From Cordilura impudica (Eukaryota > Arthropoda > Insecta > Diptera > Scathophagidae), in NCBI GenBank assembly GCA_963682025.1, contig OY821518.1:305449429-305513428 (forward strand): 64,000 nt of DNA, read 5' to 3'. Below, piece after piece: positions 37,248-48,325 of this stretch. The translations under genes were made by a program, and so were the position numbers. The number at the start of each line of letters is the position of its first letter. The first letter of the stretch is position 1. Under the pieces are notes generated by a model. That model was not told where the DNA came from. It saw only the letters and a list, made by a program, of their open reading frames with translations, and ran no database searches.

Positions 37248-37440
37248 TCTATAACATTAATACGCTAGGCGGTTTCTTGTTTTGTTCTACCGTTTTATCC
37301 CGATTTTGACCAAACGTATATTATTTGAAAGGTTTTTCTTTTTAGCCGTTTTGAAGAGTTACAGATTTTTAAATTTTTAATTTATTTTAAGTATATTCCA
37401 TTTAAATTGCACTCCAAATTCGAGCGCTGGAATCTGCTAG
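37248..37440 (+). mobile_element. Small Helitron-like element (copy 3), internally deleted
   Basis: It starts TCTATAACATTAATACGCTA after A and ends GCGCTGGAATCTGCTAG before T. At 193 bp, the middle of the longer copies is missing, while both ends are kept. Confidence 0.7.
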
Positions 37441-37859
37441 TATTTACGTAATGATTTAGCAATTGAAGATCTTAATAGATTTGTTTATTTTTTACTGAAG
37501 TTCTACTGGGCAGTTGATACCAATCTAAAGAGTCTACTTAGTAAATAGTTCAAAAGGCAAAATCTTATAAAAAAAAATTATGTTAAATTGTATAGTAGTT
37601 TTCAAAATTAACGACAAATAGCAATCCTATAATAATATCACTCATATGTCACAATTTATTTATAAAATATTTTGTCATTTACCATTTCATTTTTCGATAA
37701 ATATATTTCTAGCCTGTTTTTCTTTCATGCTTAATATGCAAGAAATAAAAAAAAGTCCTTCCAAGGCCATCACAGTAGAATATGGATTTCAATATCTCAA
37801 AAACTATAAACGATTGATTTTTGAAGTCAGTTTAGTGTTGTTGCGGTACAACAAACATA
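37441..37859. other. AT-rich stretch, nothing recognised
   Basis: A short frame at 37646-37894 runs into the adjacent Helitron-like copy and is not a credible gene. Confidence 0.5.
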
Positions 37860-38118
37860 TCTATAATATTAATAGGCTAAGCGATTTCTTGTGACTGATG
37901 TTTTGTTCAACCGTTTTATCCCGATTTTGGCCAAACGTATATTATTTGAGAGGTATTTCTTTTTAGCTGTCCACCACATTTACAGATTTTTAAATTTTTT
38001 CATTTATTTTGATTAAATTGCGTTTAAAGTTGCTACTAACAGATACATAAAATTATACAATGCTATGTGTGTGTTTATTAAATTTGCTAATGTGTTTGTA
38101 ATAAAAATGAGTTTGTAA
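37860..38118 (+). mobile_element. Small Helitron-like element (copy 4), 3'-truncated
   Basis: It starts TCTATAATATTAATAGGCTA after A, follows the family through TTTTATCCCGATTTTGGCCA and the GTGTGTTTATTAAATTTGCT block, and stops without the CTAG end at about 38118. Confidence 0.65.
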
Positions 38119-38259
38119 AAACAAATAGTTCAAACAAATTTCAAACAAACAAAAAAATTGATACGTATATATGAAGAATTTTATTGCGGCAAATATCTTA
38201 AAGAACTGGGAACTTTTTTTAATTAGTCTTAAAATATTCCAAATCAAGTCCAATAAAAA

Positions 38260-39310
38260 TCATATAAGGAACTCCGAGTCAATATTACCATTAGCAAGGC
38301 TAAATACAGAGGTAACAGCCAGCATGGTCCTCCTACTCTCAGGAGTTGGAACTCTGATAAGCCTTAGTCTATCAGTATATGAGGTTAGTATTCCTAACTC
38401 CAACCTAAACCACGTTGAAAGAATAGCAAAAAAATTTTCTGCACAGATAACAAGAATTTCATATTATTGATGCATATTATAAAATGGGTCTTACATGAGC
38501 CGTATACAGCAATTTAGTACCATATGGATCAGAAAACCCTTTATCCGAAACCAAGAGCAGATCTTGTCTTATGAACAATCATACTATAATGATCAATTAA
38601 GTCCAGTTTCCTATCCATAAGTACACCAATTTCCAGAAATGTTCGAACGGTGTCCCTTAATGCAATACTCATCTTAAATGATCCCTCTTCTGTAAAGTAC
38701 CATATGTTTAGATTTCTTAGGACTCAATTCCACCAAATTCACATTACACCATTCAACTAATAAATCAAGTTCATGTTTACGATTTACGTCATTGAAACTG
38801 TAAAATACACAATATCATCTGCATATATAAGGATGTTGCAATTCGAAATTATAATCAGAAATATCTAACTGTATGCCTTGGGGAACACCAGAAGTAACAC
38901 TTATAATATTAGATTCAATATTGCGAAACAAAAGTCTTTGAGTTCTAAATGTAAGGCAGGATTCAATCTACAAAATAATGGATTTAGGTATGCCAATGAG
39001 TCTTAGTTTGAGAAGTAAAATATTATTATCTTCCCATTCAAAAGCTTTACTAAAATCGGAGTATGTCTCATATGTCTGCTCGCTACGGAAATTCTAGAAG
39101 ATTAATTACTGATGACCATTATTTCAAAAAGTCATATTGAATGGAAGACATAGTCGACCTAAGTTCATATGAGAGATCGTCATACTTCCACCTGATGATT
39201 ATTTCCAAGAAGTAGAAAAATATGCAATCTGCAAAAGACTATTGACAATGCCCCTTATGGGTACATTTTAGCGCAATTCTGAAAATACAAGCAGGAACAC
39301 CATCAAAAAC
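38260..39310 (-). pseudogene. Decayed LINE reverse transcriptase (no long open frame)
   Basis: Minus-strand translation in several frames shows, in the correct order, GVPACIFRIALKC (near 39295), FSKAFEWEDNNILLLKLRLI (near 39040), SGVPQG (near 38900), a frameshifted ADDIVYFTV (the YADD box), LDLLVEWCNVNLVELSPKKS (near 38750) and PTPESRRTMLAVTSVFSLAN (near 38320). This is the whole palm-to-C-terminus of a non-LTR reverse transcriptase, broken by multiple frameshifts, stops and deletions. The middle of the SGVPQG-YADD segment is lost. Confidence 0.65.
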
Positions 39311-39718
39311 CAATGCTCGAAAATATAAATAAATCGTCATTTTTTTTTTTTTAAATTAATTCCACAAACTTATTTTTTTTTCTAATTTACAATTTCAACC
39401 AATATTGGGCTTGATCCAAAAATATTTAAAATTTCACTACAACCATTTATGAAAACTATTCTTTCAAAGCATTGCAGGAAATATACACTTTTCTTAGCAA
39501 AGTTTTTTGAGAAAAAATAAAAGAATGAAAGCTATTTTTTGGTTAGAAAAAATTAAATTTTTAGCATCCGCTGCAAAACATTGAATTAAAGAATTTTTCC
39601 CACTAAAAGGGGAAAAATTGACCGTTATTTGCAGAAAACAAATAAATATTTCGTGACAAATTTTTAATTTTGAAAGCATAAACGATTACAATATAGTGTA
39701 TGCAGGTTTCTTGTTAAC
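39311..39718. other. AT-rich stretch, nothing recognised
   Basis: No feature recognised. The frame 39494-39679 (minus) has no motif. Confidence 0.5.
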
Positions 39719-39954
39719 CAGGGGCTAAATCACCGCATTCGATATCGAGTAAAACCAATCGAAATTCCATATTTTGGTTTATTATTTACAGAAGACGGAC
39801 AAACGTCAGCCCTAGTTTCACTTTTGTTCTTAACTAGGGTCCATAATTCGTTAAATGTAACATAGTCAAGTTATTCTACGTATATTATTTTCGAAAATAA
39901 AAATATGATTTCGATCGAAAAATTTCGATAACGAATGCGGTGATTAAGCCCCAG
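39719..39954. mobile_element. hAT-like MITE, about 236 bp
   Basis: The terminal inverted repeats are about 30 bp. The left end has CAGGGGCTAAATCACCGCAT followed by TCGATATCGA. The right end (reverse complement) has CTGGGGCTTAATCACCGCAT followed by TCGTTATCGA. There is no coding capacity. A CAGGG-type terminus is typical of hAT elements. The flanks TTGTTAAC and TGTTGAAT could be a decayed 8-bp target duplication. This is the only copy in the window. Confidence 0.65.
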
Positions 39955-40108
39955 TGTTGAATCAGGGCATCTCCGACCAATAGTTTAACATTTGTTTGTA
40001 TATTGTCGCTACTTTTGTATGGAACCACTGAAAGACGTATTATAAATATTAAATTTCATTAAAATTATAACTCATACGTCTCACTATTAATATAATAATA
40101 ACTCACAT

Positions 40109-40645
40109 CTGTAGCGCGATTCAGTAACTTCTTTAAAAAATTAAACGATTTTGGTAGTCAGTAAAATTTTTAAACATTATTCGCTATTGTTAAAGTCAGC
40201 TGTTGTTGTCATCTAAATGACAATCATTTCTGTGTTGTTTGTTCAATCGATAAAAAGTTAAAAAGGTTGAAATGTTGTCATACATAAATAAAAATCATAA
40301 AATAGTGAAAATATTTTGTTTCTATTACAAAAAAATTTTATATAAATAATAAAATTAAATAGCATATTCAATTCATTATTCTATTTTCAGATTAATAAAC
40401 AAAAATATTAATTTAAAAAATAAAGAAATCAAACATAAACATAAACAAATCATGTGAAACACGAAGAAATTTTTCTATTTTCTGTTCTTCTTCATGTTTT
40501 TCGCTTATTTTGAGATGCCACTCATTTACAATTTACATAAATAGAAAAATAGATTTGTCGATTGTCGTCAAGGTGTAGTTAGTGAATCACTTAATCGTTA
40601 ATGCAAACAACAATAGCTGTCGATAAATTTTGCGATTGACGGATC
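40109..40645. repeat. Unclassified repeat family 'CTGTAGCGCGA' (copy 2)
   Basis: It starts CTGTAGCGCGATTCAGTAAC and follows the 4946-5510 copy to AACAACAATAGCTGTCGATA and GCGATTGACGG. It lacks part of the segment around 4975-5010 of copy 1. The right terminus is diverged. Confidence 0.65.
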
Positions 40646-40765
40646 GTTCAAAATTACCGAATCACACTACTGGACGGAATTGAGGAACTGCTGCAAAAAT
40701 ATTCCACAAAAAGTGAGTATAGCACTATATCACCGCTTTCAAAAAAAAAAAGAATTAAACATTAA

Positions 40766-42218
40766 GGGAATTTTCGGGATATGGCAATTTTGCAATTTTT
40801 TGCGAAAAATTAATAGAATTTTTTTCGCGAATTAGTTTTTTTTTAACATAATTGTTAAAGCGTTTTTTTTTCGATAACAAAACAAATCTGGGTTTAAAAA
40901 TACTCAATAAACCCTATTGAAAGAAAAAAAGGAAAAAATGTTGGAGCGGGTTTTGGGTAACGGCCATTTTATTTTTTTATATTTTGTTTTTTGTTAGTTT
41001 TATGTTAATTTTCAATTGCTTCTTTTAATTAATTTTTTGCTTCTTTTAATTTGTTTTCTTTTTCTAATGCATTTTATAAATTAATTCAAAATAAAAATAA
41101 ATTAATTATAAGTTTAATAAAACTAAATATGTATTCACATGTTGTATTCACAACAGCTCTTTTCAATGATTCCGTACCAGGTGTAATTTTAAATCTGATC
41201 CATGTTGTGTTGAAATTTGAGTGCAAAGATTGAGATGCCTGTGCAATCCACGGTCTGAAACTGGAATTGGTTCTAAAACAAAATTAAACTACATAATAAA
41301 AAACCTCATATACTTTTAGTGTAACCCTCAATGTATTTTTTCATAATGTTCAAAATTAGAGGTATTTTTTTCGTTACATTCATATTCAACTTTTCACCAA
41401 AACGAGAACTTTTAACAAGGTTGAAATTTTTGAAAATTTCAGAGAAAAATACATAAATATTTAAGAAGAATTATTTCCTTAACAAAACCAACATTTTCTA
41501 TAAAAATAAAAAATTGTATTTTCGATCTTCATCATTTTAATGGTTGATTTTGAAATTATTCAGGCTCAAGATCAAATGTTTTTACTTTACAGATTTGTTT
41601 CAAAAATTGATCTATATTCTGCACAACAGGCTATACAGCTGTTTCGGGAAGAGTCACCAATCCTCAGCTGTAACCAAAAGCAGTAGATAGTTTGTTTGGT
41701 AAAAAGTTACATTCATATACATTTGCTGAAATTAACCTAATGAGAATCCTAGCATAGAGTTAGACTATTTAAGCTTTTTCCAATAATAACAAACTAAAAT
41801 ATAAAACAACTTTAAAACAAATATATTTGTATATGAGTACACATTGCGTACTACATCATACGTGTTTGTTTTTGTCTTGAAATAGCAAGAAAAACAATTT
41901 GTTCTTGCTAAACTTGCTTTATTTAAAGTAAAAACATTTCATCTTGAGCCTGAATAATTTCAAACTCAATCACTTAGACTTATCCAAGTCTAAAAAGATT
42001 TCGGGAAAAAACAAAACATAAAGAAAGAAAATGGCCGTTACTCGAAAATGGTTCCAACAATTGTTTTCCTGTTTTTCTTTCAATGCGGTTTATTGAGTAC
42101 TTTCAAGTATAAAAATGGAAAAAAAAATAAAAGCAAGTAAAAAAAAAGTAGTTAAATTTATTTAAGTCTTCGTCAAAATCGTTGAAGTCGCCATATCTCG
42201 AAAATTTCCTTAGCGATT
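40766..42218. repeat. About 1.45 kb element with long (about 220 bp) inverted arms
   Basis: The left arm 40766-40990 is the inverted counterpart of 42000-42218. Both contain, in order, TTTTCGGGATATGGC/TTTTCGAGATATGGC, TACTCAATAAACC, ATTGAAAGAAAAA and GTAACGGCCATTTT. A partial left-arm copy lies at 28484-29120. The centre has no coding frame of note (the longest is 60 codons). It could be a foldback/TIR element or two inverted solo copies. The right arm abuts GTAC array 5. Confidence 0.65.
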
Positions 42219-42224
42219 TTTCTA

Positions 42225-42725
42225 GAAAAAGTACCATTCCTTAAAAATCTATCTTTGCTAGAAAAATCAAATTTTTTTAGGAAAATACAAAGCACCTTCT
42301 CTAACAAGGGTACCTTTTCTTAAAAAAGTGTTTCTTCTAAAGTACCCTTTTTTAAAAAGTTCATTAAAAAAGTATTAAAAAATTACCTTTTCTTAAAAGG
42401 TACCTTTAAAAATAACGTTTAATAAAAAACCATTTTAAAAAAATAATTTTTTAAAAACACCTTTTATTAAAAAAGTTCTTTTTCTTACTTTTATTAAAAA
42501 AAAGACTTTTAATAAAAAAGTGCCTTTTTTAAAAAGTACCTTTTATTAAAAAGTACCTTTTATTAAAAAGTACCTTTTATTAAAAAGTACCTTTTATTAA
42601 AAAGTAACTTTTATTAAAAAGTACCTTTTATTAAAAAGTACCTTTTATTAAAAAGTACCTTTTATTAAACAGTACCTTTTATTAAAAAGTACCTCTTATA
42701 ATAAAAAAATGCCTTTTAAAAAAAG
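42225..42725. repeat. GTAC tandem array 5, with a near-perfect 17-bp core
   Basis: Degenerate units to about 42530, then about ten nearly identical head-to-tail copies of the 17-mer CTTTTATTAAAAAGTAC (about 42533-42695). This is the most homogeneous stretch of any array here. It lies between the inverted-repeat element and a truncated DINE. Confidence 0.9.
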
Positions 42726-42726
42726 A

Positions 42727-43431
42727 AATTTTTATTAATTTTTTCGGCTGCAGATATGAAAAAGTTCATATCGGATGCTATATCTATATGGGGACCAGGC
42801 CCAAAAATGGACCGATCCTGATCATGTTTGGTAAAGTCTCTTGTATTTTGCAAAAATATATACAAACAAAATTTGAGAAAAATAAATGCAATATTTTTGT
42901 TTTTTGATAGATTTAAGTGAAGATCGGGATGCAGCTCTATATGGGGCCTATGACTAAGAGTTGTCCAATAGGGGTCATTTTTGGACTACTGATTAATGGA
43001 TGTAATATATACATACAAACCCAATTTGACTAAGATTTGTATGATAATTTGGATCTTATGGCAATTTAAGTCGATTTCATAGGGGTCATTTGTATGGGGG
43101 CTAGGTCTGAACATATACCGATTCTCATAAATTTCAACAGCGTTTATCCCATGGCCGATAAAAGCTTATATACCAAATTTCATCAAAATGTATTCATATT
43201 TGCGACCTGCAGTTTGATTACAAGCTTTACATGGACACACAGACGGACGGACGGACGGACGGAGGGACGGGCGGACGGACGGACGGACGGACATCGTTAA
43301 ATCGAATCAGATAGTGATTCTGATTCGATCGGTATAATTAAAGATGGGTCTAGGTCAAATATTTTTGGTAGTTACAAACAGCAGCACAAAATCATTATAC
43401 CCAAACCACATAGTGGTATAGGGTATAAAAA
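42727..43431 (-). mobile_element. DINE-1-like element, 3'-truncated, left member of inverted pair
   Basis: It starts abruptly inside the family body at TTTTTATTAATTTTTTCGGC, at the edge of array 5, so the 3' hairpin and ACAAGTAAG end are missing. The right end is complete (CACATAGTGGTATAGGGTAT then AAAAA). It has the ACTAAGAGTTGTCC insertion variant and a long (ACGG)n tract with GAGGG and GGGCGG interruptions (about 43240-43290). It forms a head-to-head pair with the next copy. Confidence 0.85.
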
Positions 43432-43458
43432 GACACAAACAAAGCAAAACAGTGCGTG

Positions 43459-44215
43459 TTTATACCCTATACCACTATCTGGTTTGGGTATAACAACCAA
43501 AAATATTTGACGTAGACCCATCTTTAATTATACCGATCGAATCAGAAGCACTTTCTGAGTTGATTTAACAATGTCCGTCCGTCCGTCCGTCCGTCCGTCC
43601 GTCCGTCTGTGTGTCCATGTAAACCTTGTAATCAAACTGCACATTTTGATGAAATTTGGTACATAAGCTTTTATCTGCCATGGGATGAACGCTATTGAAA
43701 TTGGTGAGAATCGGTCCATGTTCAGACCTAGCCCCCATACAAATTACCCATATGAAATCGACATAAATTGCCATAAGATCCAAATTTTTATATAGATCTT
43801 ACTCGAATTGGGTTTGTATGCGTTCATTACATCCATTAATGAGTAGTCCAAAAATGATCCCTTTGACTCCATATAGAGCTGCTTCCCGATCTTCACTTAA
43901 ATCTATTAAAAAACAAAAATATTGCACTGATTCTTCTCAAATTTTGTTTGTATTTATTTTTGCAAAATACAAGAGACTTTACCAAACATGATCAGGATCG
44001 GTCCATTTTTGGACCTAGTCCCTATATAGATATAGCATCCGATATGAACTTTTTCATATCTGCAGCCAAAAAAATTAATAAAAATCCCACTCAAATTTGG
44101 TTTTTGCTTATTTTCTATGTTCAGTTAGTTGGGCCAATGGGGTAGGGTCTCTAAACGCATGGTATAGGGTATCCTATAGTCGGTCTAGACCGCCTATAAT
44201 TTTCTTACTTGTTTT
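43459..44215 (+). mobile_element. DINE-1-like element, full length, right member of inverted pair
   Basis: It starts TTTATACCCTATACCACTATC and carries the (CCGT)n tract (about 43574-43607). It ends AGTCGGTCTAGACCGCCTAT and TTTTCTTACTTGTTTT. It lacks the ACTAAGAGTTGTCC insertion, so it belongs to a different variant from its neighbour at 42727-43431. The pair is therefore not a simple inverted duplication. Confidence 0.9.
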
Positions 44216-45550
44216 AACTGTGGTATGTTCCATTACATTGTCTGGCACTTGTCTTACAGTATTATACACGTCCCTTTGCAAAATTGTTATTTGCCCCAAT
44301 GGACGCGAAGAAGCGTGTCAGTATTACTTTCAGTTTGCAATTGGAGTTTGTCATAAATGTTGATGAAAGTTTAATAAACTCAGACTTCGCACTACAGCTG
44401 ATAGGATATGGCAAAAAAAAATGAAAAATTATGAAAATAAACTTCTTATTGTTGATGACGCTTTGGATTTTTGAGTAACGAATACGTATAGAAAGTAAAG
44501 AACTAGCAAATTTCGTAACCTTGAAAACCTTTTTTATTTTTCAAAGCACTTGTTATAATTTTTGCTCATGCTTATATGGAAGAGCATATTTCTATTAAGA
44601 ATCATGTTGACAGGTAAACGTTAAGAGTGAAGAAAGATTGGATACGATTAGTAATATATTTAGTATAACATACTCGTATATACAAACAATTCTTATACTA
44701 ATAAATAAAAGATGTTAGTCATCTTTTAAATATGACATCAAACGTCATTATTACACGCAACTATGTACACACTGAAAATAAATTTTGTTGTCGCCATCGA
44801 ATCCAATGCCAATCGAGCCATTTACTGCAGACTACTTTAATGCATAATTTAATTCGGCTTAGAGAATAGAAATCTGAATTAGTGAATATTTGTTAAGCTG
44901 CGGTAACCACACAAACTTTTGAATGCAACACAATAATACGATTCCCAATGGATTCAAGAGCCACTAGAAGTTTGCTTTCCCAGTGTACGAACAAATCTTT
45001 AAATAAAGTTCTCTCTTACGCACAAAAAATAATTTGACAATGAAATAAGGAATTAATGTAATTAATGTTCACATCACGTCATTAAAACTTACAACTGTTT
45101 TACGAGATAGACAACATTATAAATAGAATAAGGATAAAACTACTAAACACTTTATCAATTTTCCTACACATCTTATTAAATAAAACAACCTTCAGAAACA
45201 CATGCAAACATTTATTTCTCTAAGCCTGACAGATTTACAGTTCAATCTTTCCTAAGGGAAGAACAACGTACAGTTGCGAATTGAAAATACAGCAATCAGT
45301 ATTCAAACACGACATGAGTATCAAAGATTTTGTTATGTAAATTTCTAGGTAGAATTATCTTTAAATCGGTTTTACCAACCGATATTATTATCATCAATTT
45401 TGTTGTTTAGAAACAGAAACATTCGCCCAGAAAATTTTCATGCAAAGGCACACTTTTTCATATAAAATATCTAGACGAAAAAAGATATAAGTAGCGCAAT
45501 ACTGAAAACTAAAAGTAGTTCAAAAACCAGATCTAACGACACCGGATTAG
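44216..45550. other. AT-rich stretch, nothing recognised
   Basis: No repeat family elsewhere in the window and no domain-bearing frame. Confidence 0.5.
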
Positions 45551-45554
45551 ATAC

Positions 45555-46400
45555 AAAATACTTTTTCCTTCAAAAAGTACCTATTCTTAAAAAAGTAAAT
45601 TTTCTTAGAAAAGTCTTCATTAAAAAGTCTTCATTAAAATATTAGATTCTCTTAAAAAAGTACCTTGAATAACATAGGTACCTTTTCTTAAAAAAGTAAA
45701 TTTTTTACAAAGGTAAATTTTTTTAACAAAATACTTTTTCTTAAAAACAATCTTTACTTAAAAAGTACCTTTTCTTACAAAAACATCTTTTGCTTAAATA
45801 GTACCTTTCTTTAAAAAGTACCATTTCTTAAAAAAGTACCTTTTCTTAAAAACAACCTTTCCTTAAAAAGTATCTTTTCTTACAAAAATATCTTTTTCTC
45901 AAATAGTACCTTATCTTAAAAAAGTACAATTTCTTAAAAAATTAACTTTTCTTAAAAAGTACATTTCCTTAGAAAGTTCCTTAGAGTAGTAAATTTTCAA
46001 AGTACCCTTTCTTTAAAAGTAGTTCCTTTTCTTAAAAAGTATTTTTTTTTTTAATAGCACCTTTACATAAAAAAGTACCCTCTCTTAAAAAGTGCATTTT
46101 ATTAAAAAGGTATCTTTTTATATAAATGCTATTCCTTTAAAATTTTGCTTTCCTTCAAAAGTATTTTTTTCTCAAAAAAGTACCTTTTCCTGAAATGGTA
46201 AATTTTCTAAAAAAAAAATACCTTTTCTTACAAAGTCAAATTTTCTTAAAAATAATTACCTTTTCTTACAAAAAAATCCTTATTCTTAAATAGTAAAAGT
46301 ATTTTTTCTTAAAAAAATGGAATTTTTTCTTTTAAAAAAATGACATCTTTTTAAAAAAGGATATTTTCTTTAAAAAAAGAAATCAACTTTTCTTAAAAAA
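45555..46400. repeat. GTAC tandem array 6
   Basis: Degenerate TTTTCTTAAAAAGTACC units in the same orientation as arrays 3-5, about 0.85 kb. The right edge runs into the GC-rich hAT-like element. Confidence 0.85.
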
Positions 46401-46428
46401 ATATTTCAACAATTTTTCAACGGGCGAC

Positions 46429-47084
46429 TGAGGCCGAGGCCACGCAATGAGCGGCAAAGCGGTGAGTGGCGGATCGGCGGAGCGGTGAGCGGAAAATATT
46501 AAAACATATGAAATACTACTGAAGTGGCCACGCAATGAGCGGCATCTGAGCGGCATTTCTGATCGTCTAAGCGGCACCGCTCAGGAATAGAACTTGTTCT
46601 AATTTTTAGTTGTTTTCAAAGAATAAAAATGGCAAAGAATAAATATGGCAAAAAATGGCTTTTTTTTTGCTTTGTCAATCTGTAGCGCGATTCAGAAACT
46701 TCTTTTAACGATAATCGAATCGTTAAAAAAAAGAAAACAACAAAATTATCGATTTTGGTATTCAGTAAAAAATCTAAACGATATTCGCTATTCTTAAAGT
46801 CAGCTGTTGTTGTTATCTTAACGACAACCGTTTTTGTGTTGTTTTTCAATCGATAAAAAGTTAAAAAGGTGGAAATGTCGTCATACATAAATAAAAATCA
46901 TAAAATAGTAAAAATATTTTGCTTTTATTATAAAAACTTTTTACATAAATAATAACATTAACAACAGCATTTTGACAACTAACAGCTCAGAAATGACGCT
47001 CAGTTATAAGCCACTTACCGCTCAAACTCGCCGCTCTGCCGCTCGCCGCTTTGCCGCTCTTTGCGTGGCCTCGGCCTTAGTCGA
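46429..47084. mobile_element. hAT-like non-autonomous element with GC-rich inverted termini
   Basis: The left end AGGCCGAGGCCACGCAATGA then GCGGCAAAGCGGTGAG is mirrored by the right end (reverse complement) AGGCCGAGGCCACGCAAAGA then GCGGCAAAGCGGCGAG, only a few mismatches in about 38 bp. The flanks GGGCGACT and AGTCGACT match at 6 of 8 positions, compatible with an 8-bp hAT target duplication. Subterminal AGCGGC repeats (46450-46580 and 47015-47060) are typical transposase-binding-site clusters. The core carries a partial copy of the CTGTAGCGCGA repeat. No transposase is encoded. Confidence 0.65.
46680..46960. repeat. Unclassified repeat family 'CTGTAGCGCGA' (copy 3, first half only)
   Basis: It starts CTGTAGCGCGATTCAGAAAC and matches copies 1 and 2 through GTCATACATAAATAAAAATC to about 46960, then ends. 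It lies wholly inside the GC-rich-ended element. The minus-strand frame 46616-46888 is a by-product. Confidence 0.65.
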
Positions 47085-48009
47085 CTTTTAAGTAACTTAT
47101 AGTTAAATATTACTTAAAAGTTCATTCTTTTAATTATCTGTTGCATTCGTTTTTCATTGCTGTCTTTTCAATCAAGATGGTTCACATATGTAGTTTTTTT
47201 TTCATCGTTACTTCAACATGTTAAACAAAACAAAAATCATTGTGCTTCGTAATTGTTGACAGACCTTTTTAAAAACGGTATTCGCAGTCGTACATGAATT
47301 TGATTAGTGGTTTCTGGGTGAGAGGCATTATTTGAGTTGTTTTCAAAGAATATTTACGCCTTGACGTTGTTAACACGATTAAAATGTGAATTCAAAGGAA
47401 TTGTTGAACGGATTAGTTGGAAATGTAAAAGTGTAAATATTGTTTTACTTAACCTAAAAATTATACACAAGGACAATATGGGTCAGATTTTGAAAGTTCA
47501 GGAGAACAGATTTTATGAGTGCCAAGTTTGGATTAATTTCATTGTGCGCAGCATATCCAATAGCTTAAATTTCAGGTTTATTAAAAGATTTATTTGTGTA
47601 TCTAACCCATTTTGTACCTTGGTGATTCGTTGTGCGGTCGTTCCAGAGCAAATGAAGGGATTCGTTATAAAAACTATTTATTTCTAGTTATTTATTTAAC
47701 AAAATTTCTAAATCAAACCCAATCAAGATAAATAATTAATTGTTTCTTCTTGCTCAACAAAACTATAATTTATTTTATTTTTACTTTTCTATTACTATAC
47801 AAGCAAATAATTTATATTAAAAAAAAACACATCATACCATGACATTTCAAATCACGCACAATCTGGGATGTAAGACGGTTGGAAAAAATATATATTTATT
47901 AATGTTGATAATTTAGATTTTTGTTGACCTGTTATGTTGTTGAAGGGTGAATATAATTCGGCTTAAGGTCATCGGTTGTTAAAAGATTCTCTTTGTTATA
48001 AGAACATTT
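47085..48009. other. AT-rich stretch with one unexplained 116-codon frame
   Basis: The plus-strand frame 47337-47687 is the longest in this stretch. Its translation matches nothing I know, and no promoter or splice context supports it. I do not call it a gene. Confidence 0.4.
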
Positions 48010-48080
48010 CGTTAGAAATAAATAAAAACAAGTTTTTTTATTTTTTTATTAATTTTTAAACAATATTTATAACAATATTC

Positions 48081-48122
48081 CTTTCCAATATATTTCTATC
48101 AACTTTGTTGATCATCATCAGG
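48081..48122 (-). ncRNA. Candidate hammerhead-ribozyme-like motif of the Penelope element
   Basis: On the minus strand CCTGATGATGATCAACAAAG is followed by TTGATAGAAATATATTGG. CTGATGA and GAAA are the two conserved hammerhead core strings, separated by a 6-bp stem (ATCAAC/GTTGAT) with an AAA loop. Extra bases at the stem II base and an A instead of C before GAAA depart from the consensus, and stem I and the cleavage site are not clear. It is probably a decayed or inactive ribozyme. Confidence 0.35.
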
Positions 48123-48325
48123 TATAATCTGATAAATAACAATAAAAATAAAATTAGAAACACAAATAATTTTGAATTGATCATTAACAAAAAACAATAA
48201 AAATCATTTAAAAATTATATCTACTTTAAAACAAATTTTTAATTTGTTTGAGTTGTAACCTTCCTTTACACAGTGTAATTGTCAACTAACTTTTGTTTTA
48301 ATCGTTTGTGTTTGTCAACCGTATG

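Noticed and set aside
47337..47687. 116-codon frame as a novel gene
   Set aside because: No motif, no start or promoter context, no homology I recognise. Frames of this length are expected occasionally in 64 kb.
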